Below, piece after piece: positions 60,901 to 64,000 of a DNA stretch of 64,000 nt. The stretch is taken from the NCBI GenBank assembly GCA_022818135.1, contig JAFMSR010000019.1:3081357-3145356 (forward strand). Reading direction: 5' to 3'. The notes beneath the pieces were generated by a model that was given only the letters and a program-made list of their open reading frames with translations, did no database searches and was not told where the DNA came from. The DNA comes from Saxidomus purpurata. Its lineage: Eukaryota; Mollusca; Bivalvia; Venerida; Veneridae. Within the stretch, counting starts at the first letter, position 1; the number at the start of each line of letters is the position of its first letter. Made by a program: the position numbers and the translations under genes.

Positions 60901-63439
60901 GTTTACAGAGGAGTGGTTGAGGTAATAGTTTTTTTTTCTTGTGAAGAATACGTAAAGGGACAGAACCTTTTCATCTACATTAAGTCAAAGTTGTTTTACT
61001 ACCAAATTGCTTGAATAGGCAACTCGCAATATTCGTAGAGGAATGACTGCGTTTTTGTTGGCAACAGGTCAGTATATTGTTTTAAATGATAAAAACAATT
61101 AACAAAAGTAAAAGGCAATATAGAAATTTCGATGCACTTGTCTTCTGTACAATACACTTAAGAGTTATGGACATACTAGTATATGAAAGCGCACTTTTTA
61201 TCAAATGTGTTAATCTTTTATTTTGTTTGCAATAAGAGAAGTCTGCGTGACTTGTTTCTGCATCCGCGGTGAAAATAGCACCACCAACATACCGTCTGCG
61301 CCTGCATTCTCAATATAGGAACAACATAACAAATCAGAAGTAGTTATCTTCGCTAGGCTATACCTGTAATGGCGGACAATGGTCAGTACTCGTTTTCAAA
61401 GCCTTATCAGGGTTTTTTTTTGTAAAGAGTAGATCAAGGGAGGTAACAATTGAAAACTTATTTATTACAGGTGTACAAAAAGTACAAAATGAAAAATGCA
61501 ACGAAGAGGAAGAGACGAGATTCGTCAGACGATAACAAGGAAGAACAGGCATTTGAATACAAGAGAGAAAAGATGTGCGAACTAGCAATAAATATTCCCA
61601 AGGTATTCTTTTAATCGATTGCAGTTATCTCCCTTGCTTGCAAAGATAATGCGTCATATATCACGTGACAGTTTTGTAAAACAAAAAGACAATATCATAA
61701 CAGAAAAAAGTTAAAGTTGTGTTATCTTAGAATGGGTTTGAAACTTTGATAAGACTGAATGGGAACTTGGTTTCCTGTGGTTGTGTTACGTTGTGTTAGG
61801 TTGAATTGACTTCGGTTAAGCCAAATACCGTTCGGTCAGGTTGTGCTAGAATGGATTGAATAAGTTTTGATAAAAGAAGGTTATGTAATATGTAAGATTG
61901 GATTTTACTTGTTACTGATGGGTTACTTAGCGCATTTCTCAAAAAAATTAAAATTCTCCCCCCCCCAATTTTTTTAAAAAAAAAAATTTTTTCTAAAAAA
62001 AAAAAAAAAATATATATAAAAAAAAAAAATAATAAAAAAAAATATATAAATAAAACCCCCCCCCCCCAAAAAAAAAAAAATAAAAAAACCCCCCCAAAAA
62101 AAAAAAAACCCCCCCTTCTTATTTTTTATTTTATTTTTTTTTTTTTCTTTCCCCCCCCCCCCCCCCCCCCCATTTTTGGATTTGGGCAAATTCCTGTAGA
62201 TAAAAAAAAAAAAAAAAACCCCCCCCCCCCCCCCCCCTTACTTGTGTTCAGCCTTTTTGGATTACCTATGCGCATTTCTCAAAGGAATTTAAAAGATTGA
62301 TTCAATTACGAACAATTGTTTGCATACACATATCAGTTTTTACTTAAGGAATTTTATTTTAAGTACCATAATTCGATTCTTACATTTCTAACAGACTACG
62401 AAAAACTGTTGCAAGTGCATCTGACCATATTTTCTATACCTACACAACGCCTGTTTGTTTTCAGTACCACGTTGAACAGAACTCTACAGTGATCAGGGCA
62501 CCTGTGACCATACATAATACCTCCGATGTTGTCAATGAACAACTGATGCGCTTTGTGGCCGAGGAGCTCGGCGAAGAGTGGAAATTGGTGAGTCAGCCTC
62601 ATAGTTAATATGTAATGTTACTAAAGTGTGCTTGAATGGTTCAAGGTATATCAAGAAAGTTATGGAAGATACAAATGTGCAATGCGGAATTTTTGTGTTT
62701 GTTATAAAAATAAAATAAACTTTAGCAAGCCGTGTCTGAACCGTAAGTACACTAGAAAACAACGATAAAGGCCGAGGAGAACGCGTGAGTCACGCTTAGA
62801 TAACTGTTGTTGAACTAGAATCTATTTTATCTTTTATAATTTCAGGTTGCCGGCCATTTGAACGTGAGTAAGCCACGTGTCCAAGCTATCATAAGAAACA
62901 TGCAGTACGGAGATCAGAGTGATTCAGACGCTCGATTTGACATGCTGATGACCTGGCTGAAGAAGACTCCAAAGGCTGTAGATAAGGTATACTTTTTAAA
63001 CCATTTATACCTAAATATTTACAATGGGATCTTCTGTCTTCCAATCTGGGCAAGTCAATTTCCTTAAATAGGAATGTTTTGCACATTTGTTCATATATAT
63101 ATACCATTTATACCTATAATTTTACAATGGCATCTTCTGACCTCATGTTTGGGAAAGTCAATTTCTTGAAATAGGGGTGTTTTGCAGAAATAACCATTTA
63201 AATCCTGATCAAACGGCGTTTTAGTTGTTTTCTTCTTATTATAATTTTATCAACTCCGACGCTATTTATTTACACTCACCTGCAAGGTGGGATCAGCATG
63301 GTAAGGTTACATTGTTTTAATCATTTTTATTCAGATCACGTGTTTAAGCAGCGCTTTATTGAAGAGTGGTCGTGGGGACCTTTCAGAGGAAATCAGAGCA
63401 CGTGACCGAGAGTATCGGGAACACCAGAGAAGTCACTAG
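35652..63439 (+). CDS. DTHD1: Death domain-containing protein 1 (DTHD1) homologue, 17 exons, 1006 aa
   Basis: Seventeen coding exons with GT-AG borders join in phase: 3021 nt including TAG. Residues 1-200 are low complexity (Lys, Asn, Glu, a Pro-rich ETPPKAETPPPAPP). About 205-355 is charged coiled coil. About 500-600 is ZU5-like (SKRGGKM, DPRISLTIPKDS, VQPVDSSS, SSPIVHMEF, RKPVTVTVPC). Residues 742-850 carry DPFDTVLSVVPQ, EGYDDGPEPS and VGFRGNI. About 905-985 is a death domain (VAEELGEEWKLVAGHL, MLMTWLKK). The ZU5-to-C-terminus order and these motifs match vertebrate DTHD1 as I recall it. That protein is shorter (about 780 aa) because this one has a longer N-terminus. The role is presumably a cytosolic adaptor in death-fold signalling; function is poorly known. 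UNC5 and PIDD also pair ZU5 with a death domain but lack these middle motifs. Confidence 0.85.
37492..37835 (-). mobile_element. AGTCCCAGGATCAC-family element, minus-strand copy
   Basis: Left end AAAGTCCCAGGATCAC and right end AGTTCCTGGGATTT form a terminal inverted repeat. The interior matches 30375-30690 in inverted orientation. It lies in DTHD1 intron 1. Confidence 0.7.
38156..38356 (+). mobile_element. tRNA-derived SINE, full-length-like
   Basis: A tRNA-like head of about 72 nt has a good A-box (GGTGGTGTAGATGTTAAGG) and B-box (GGGTTCGAGCCCC). It is followed by a conserved tail (CCTCCTCATATGACACCA, GGTTTTTCCAGGAAGCGG). The tail is found again, reversed, at 59509-59625. Confidence 0.8.
39507..39537. 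repeat. (CAA)n microsatellite
   Basis: About ten ACA/CAA triplets. Confidence 0.95.
41240..41430 (+). mobile_element. tRNA-derived SINE
   Basis: B-box GTGGGTTCGAGCTCG, then CTGCCGACCATGTC, the same head-tail junction as the copy at 29380-29515. The 5' end is decayed. Confidence 0.55.
43200..43375 (-). mobile_element. tRNA-derived SINE
   Basis: Minus strand: GGGGCTGGACCGCCGGACTCC, then TTGGGTTCGAATCC (strong B-box), then a C-rich tail (CACCCCGACCCCCACGATCC). The head resembles a tRNA, but its length and tail mark a SINE. Confidence 0.6.
43565..43650 (+). mobile_element. SINE head fragment
   Basis: CGTAGGTTCGAAACTC is a B-box-like motif preceded by a weak A-box region. Truncated. Confidence 0.4.
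44291..44464 (-). mobile_element. MITE of the AGTAAACTCCG family, copy 2
   Basis: Complete: AGTAAACTCCGG at 44293 and its complement at 44451-44462 enclose about 150 bp matching the copies at 33715 and 44655 in inverted orientation. Confidence 0.75.
44655..44800 (+). mobile_element. MITE of the AGTAAACTCCG family, copy 3
   Basis: Begins AAGTAAACTCCGTATATAAG and ends GGGAGTTAACTG|TA. It lies 190 bp from copy 2 in opposite orientation. Confidence 0.7.
44959..44984. repeat. Poly-A tract
   Basis: Uninterrupted run of about 26 A, followed directly by TCAAATCG. Confidence 0.95.
45886..46180. repeat. (ATC)n compound microsatellite
   Basis: Long CAT/ATC runs are broken by AACAACAACACCA. The array appears doubled: two AACAACAACACCA-CATCAT segments end in ATCATTATCATTATCATTA. 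Confidence 0.95.
46592..46750. repeat. About 31-bp tandem repeat
   Basis: Five units of CGAATATTTCTTGAACGACA plus ACCATTTTTT. Confidence 0.92.
46780..46873. mobile_element. CGCGAA-rich MITE, partial
   Basis: AATTCGCGAAAAATTGC, then ACCATCGCACATATTACC and TATTTACAGTAA: the right half of the family seen at 25066. Confidence 0.6.
48390..48545 (+). mobile_element. tRNA-derived SINE
   Basis: A-box-like TGTGGTGTAGGCGTGGAGG, B-box-like ATAGGTTCAAACTCTGG, then a unique-looking tail. Degenerate. Confidence 0.5.
50607..50675. repeat. Short direct repeat
   Basis: Two copies of a 26-bp sequence (ATCACATGCAGTGGGTCC plus TTTAACGA) about 36 bp apart. Confidence 0.9.
52694..52902 (+). CDS. DTHD1: DTHD1 exon 2
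   Basis: Completes codon 237 and runs to 306. Coiled coil (LREKLARLNAQVAQANAELA ...). Acceptor TGTTACAG, donor AAAAG|GTAAAT, ends in phase 0. Confidence 0.88.
52903..53160. repeat. DTHD1 intron 2 with short tandem repeat
   Basis: At 53005-53110 there are four degenerate copies of GAGCGAAACGGTCAATAAA. Confidence 0.75.
53161..53333 (+). CDS. DTHD1: DTHD1 exon 3
   Basis: Residues 307-363. Extremely charged helix (VEERRREQDKKKQEVERRKM), then ETWPTYE. The donor is placed at TATGA|GTAAGA, ending in phase 2. Reading past it gives an immediate stop frame, which supports the splice. Confidence 0.85.
54004..54193 (+). CDS. DTHD1: DTHD1 exon 4
   Basis: Residues 364-427 (YKVNDGTFDVGCIVRGHP ... STAEDKLS). 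Acceptor TTTTCCTAG, donor TTTCC|GTAAGT. No named domain; possibly beta-sheet rich. Confidence 0.87.
54264..54440. repeat. Degenerate repeat in DTHD1 intron 4
   Basis: The motif CGCCAGAACGCAAATGATAA recurs about four times with strong divergence. Confidence 0.6.
54667..54807 (+). CDS. DTHD1: DTHD1 exon 5
   Basis: Residues 428-474 (AKVVVCIPFSSIKQVHGH ... ETIDSYK). Acceptor GTTTCAG, donor AAG|GTAACA. Phase 0 on both sides. Confidence 0.87.
54810..54905. mobile_element. CGCGAA-rich MITE abutting the exon 5 donor
   Basis: AACACTGTAAAATAGGAT directly follows the GT of the donor and matches the left end at 57392 (TTACACTGTAAATAGGAT). It is followed by TTCGCGAA motifs. The right end is not found. 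Confidence 0.55.
55162..55344 (+). CDS. DTHD1: DTHD1 exon 6 (ZU5-like start)
   Basis: Residues 475-535: FSRLKRDYVTVSKRGGKM, then DPRISLTIPKDSIDGKDH. The Gly-Gly followed by a beta strand and IP is typical of ZU5. The donor is weak (GAG|GTTGGT), but phase and homology require it. Confidence 0.88.
55345..56235. other. DTHD1 intron 6
   Basis: 891 bp, AT-rich, ending in TTCTTTTTCAG. Nothing else seen. Confidence 0.7.
56236..56364 (+). CDS. DTHD1: DTHD1 exon 7
   Basis: Residues 536-578: VQPVDSSSVNDLKNR and SSPIVHMEFESNEFRKPVT. Continues the ZU5-like fold and is the best match to vertebrate DTHD1. Confidence 0.9.
56720..56812 (+). CDS. DTHD1: DTHD1 exon 8
   Basis: Residues 579-609: VTVPCPPNPIKAKK followed by a basic helix. 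Donor AAG|GTATGT. Confidence 0.88.
57392..57553. mobile_element. CGCGAA-rich MITE in DTHD1 intron 8
   Basis: TGTAAATAGGATAAT on the left and ATCTGTCCTAATTTACAGA on the right form imperfect inverted ends. The inside is rich in TCGCG/CGCGAA. It ends about 35 bp before exon 9. Confidence 0.7.
57588..57744 (+). CDS. DTHD1: DTHD1 exon 9
   Basis: Residues 610-661 (VQVLLPHEIEALEKEKQKSK ... KWYMGDYANNE). Acceptor ATTACAG, donor GAAG|GTTAGT, phase 1. Confidence 0.87.
57745..57875. repeat. Tandem repeats of the exon 9 donor region
   Basis: Four tandem blocks each start (A)AGGTTxGTATATA or GGGTTGGCATATA, followed by ACGACC and an A-rich run. The first block contains the real donor. Confidence 0.8.
58283..58409 (+). 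CDS. DTHD1: DTHD1 exon 10
   Basis: Residues 662-703 (DENDNLFLISAQGNKW, QVKLDLLQFDLEKPLEK). Acceptor GTTTACAG, donor GAAAA|GTATAT, phase 2. Confidence 0.86.
58646..58759 (+). CDS. DTHD1: DTHD1 exon 11
   Basis: Residues 704-741 (FMVLRTKTNVHEDTIGNM ... FVQVILKQ). Acceptor TTCTCCAG, donor CAGAA|GTAAGT, phase 2. Confidence 0.88.
58850..59212. repeat. Degenerate tandem repeat in DTHD1 intron 11 resembling the exon 12 border
   Basis: About five units of 55-120 bp each carry TGCGCATGCGCA (NRF-1-like palindrome), TTATTGTGTTTT, a pyrimidine-AG and a stretch like the start of exon 12 (for example GTGATGCCATTGACACAATA at 59019). TGCGCATGCG cores lie at about 58862, 58983, 59050, 59106 and 59179. Confidence 0.75.
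59213..59324 (+). CDS. DTHD1: DTHD1 exon 12
   Basis: Residues 742-779: SEDPFDTVLSVVPQSKTE and SQEGYDDGPEPSH. Strong DTHD1-type motif. Donor CAT|GTACGT. Confidence 0.9.
59509..59625 (-). mobile_element. SINE tail, same family as 38156
   Basis: Minus strand: GATCACGACCGAACCTCCTC, ATATGACAC and GGTTTTTCCAGGACGCCGAC. The tRNA-like head is missing. Lies in intron 12. Confidence 0.75.
59930..60075 (+). mobile_element. tRNA-derived SINE in DTHD1 intron 12
   Basis: GGCGGGGCAAACGCTCTAGA, ACCAATCCAGAGGTCC and AGTTTGAATTCTGG give a tRNA-like A-box, anticodon arm and B-box. Confidence 0.5.
60290..60725. repeat. 33-bp minisatellite in DTHD1 intron 12
   Basis: About 13 units built on ACACGCAGTTTACATACAAT plus GTACTTACGTCAC, ending just before the exon 13 acceptor. 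The length is a multiple of three, which creates long but meaningless frames on both strands. Confidence 0.93.
60739..60921 (+). CDS. DTHD1: DTHD1 exon 13
   Basis: Residues 780-840: VISINEGHVIEVGFRGNI and NFPVYRGVVE. Acceptor TTTTGCAG, donor GAG|GTAATA. Confidence 0.9.
61471..61602 (+). CDS. DTHD1: DTHD1 exon 14
   Basis: Residues 841-884: VYKKYKMKNATKRKRRDSSD, a basic/acidic linker and possible nuclear localisation signal (KRKRR), then ELAINIPK. Confidence 0.88.
61944..62238. repeat. Poly-C/poly-A low-complexity block in DTHD1 intron 14
   Basis: Alternating runs of C, A and T with no unit structure; likely sequencing or assembly noise around a homopolymer. Confidence 0.9.
62465..62587 (+). 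CDS. DTHD1: DTHD1 exon 15 (death domain start)
   Basis: Residues 885-925: TIHNTSDVVNEQLMRFVAEE, LGEEWKL. Helices 1-2 of the death domain. Donor TTG|GTGAGT. Confidence 0.9.
62846..62986 (+). CDS. DTHD1: DTHD1 exon 16 (death domain core)
   Basis: Residues 926-972: VAGHLNVSKPRVQAIIRNM and MLMTWLKKTPKAVDK. The conserved Trp of the MLxxW helix is present. Confidence 0.9.
63335..63439 (+). CDS. DTHD1: DTHD1 exon 17 (C-terminus and stop)
   Basis: Residues 973-1006: ITCLSSALLKSGRGDLSEEI closes the death domain, then a charged tail and TAG 63437-63439. Confidence 0.9.
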   Translation: MTCLSSALLKSGRGDLSEEIRARDREYREHQRSH

Positions 63440-63590
63440 TAACGGATGTACAGTGATCACGTGACCAAATATTAGTTTAAAGATAGGCACTAACATAGCA
63501 TTACGGCAATATCATAATGCTTTTTTTTTGTCGTATCATTTCATCACAGACTGTTGTGTAGATATTTTAGATAGACTTTCAACGTGTAAC

Positions 63591-63596
63591 AATAAA
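63591..63596 (+). terminator. Poly-A signal of DTHD1
   Basis: AATAAA 152 bp after the stop codon; the only canonical hexamer close to the end of the gene. Confidence 0.7.
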
Positions 63597-63679
63597 TATA
63601 TTTGTTGTAAATATATTTCCATGAATTTAAGATGTGTTTACAAATATTGGCAGGTTTTTCGTTTATGTGATATTCGTGC

Positions 63680-63735
63680 TGATCATATTTTCGTGTTATG
63701 ATCATATTTTCGTGTTATGATCATATTTTCGTGAA
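63680..63735. repeat. 19-20-bp triple repeat
   Basis: Three copies of TGATCATATTTTCGTGTTA downstream of DTHD1. The rest up to 64000 shows no gene. Confidence 0.9.
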
Positions 63736-64000
63736 GTCATGTCAAGTGCGGTTATTTCTGTACTTACCTCTTCAAATATTTACTTTTTTGTACGTTCACG
63801 AATTCAAAATTGCACAAGTTTATCCAGATTCCACCAAAATGGACCGTTCCGCAAAATTTGGTTTCCGCTACTTCAAGTACAAAAACGCTTTACAAATATT
63901 TAAAAAAATGCTATTACGTCATATCCGTTTTACGTCAATACTGCCCTTATAATATATTTTCTATCAATGTACTTCGGGTTTTATCTTAACTAATATCGGA

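Noticed and set aside
61974..62189. Gly/Phe-rich minus-strand frame
   Set aside because: Product of homopolymer runs in a low-complexity block.

Overview
The window is animal nuclear DNA: long AT-rich non-coding stretches, spliced genes with GT-AG introns, microsatellites, MITEs, tRNA-derived SINEs and a non-LTR retrotransposon. The B-box/NHL gene cluster, the repeat families and the base composition fit a marine invertebrate, most likely a bivalve mollusc. The species cannot be told from the sequence alone.

Layout. 1-4462 (minus): a non-LTR (LINE) retrotransposon with an intact 779-codon ORF1 and an ORF2 (endonuclease plus reverse transcriptase) that stays open for 706 codons to the window edge. 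4965-23693 (minus): a tandem cluster of three RING-less TRIM-like genes. Copies B (15823-18398) and C (21108-23693) are complete two-exon genes, each encoding 570 aa (two B-boxes, coiled coil, NHL-like propeller). Copy A (4965-5314) shows only the B-box exon, with the LINE lying where its second exon would be expected. Between A and B lie a 46-bp minisatellite (5698-9015) split by an 846-bp insertion, blocks duplicated upstream of both A and B, a TTAA-flanked MITE (12101-13038) and a large hairpin (13732-13871).

23.7-35.6 kb is repeat-bearing intergenic DNA in which I find no credible gene.

35652-63439 (plus): one 17-exon gene whose exons join in phase into a 1006-aa protein. I identify it as DTHD1 (death domain-containing protein 1): disordered N-terminus, coiled coil, ZU5-like region and C-terminal death domain. 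Its 16.3-kb first intron holds SINEs, MITEs and microsatellites. Introns 9 and 11 carry tandem repeats resembling the neighbouring splice sites, and a MITE end touches the intron 5 donor.

The TRIM-like proteins (binding/scaffold type, no RING) and the death-domain protein both belong to families often linked to innate signalling. They are separated by about 12 kb and nothing here shows they act together. Nothing qualifies as a clearly new molecular system. The most informative signals are the mosaic TRIM duplication with a 94-bp patch of perfect identity, the paralogous empty site of the TTAA element, the dated insertion inside the minisatellite, and the duplicated splice-site-like repeats in DTHD1.
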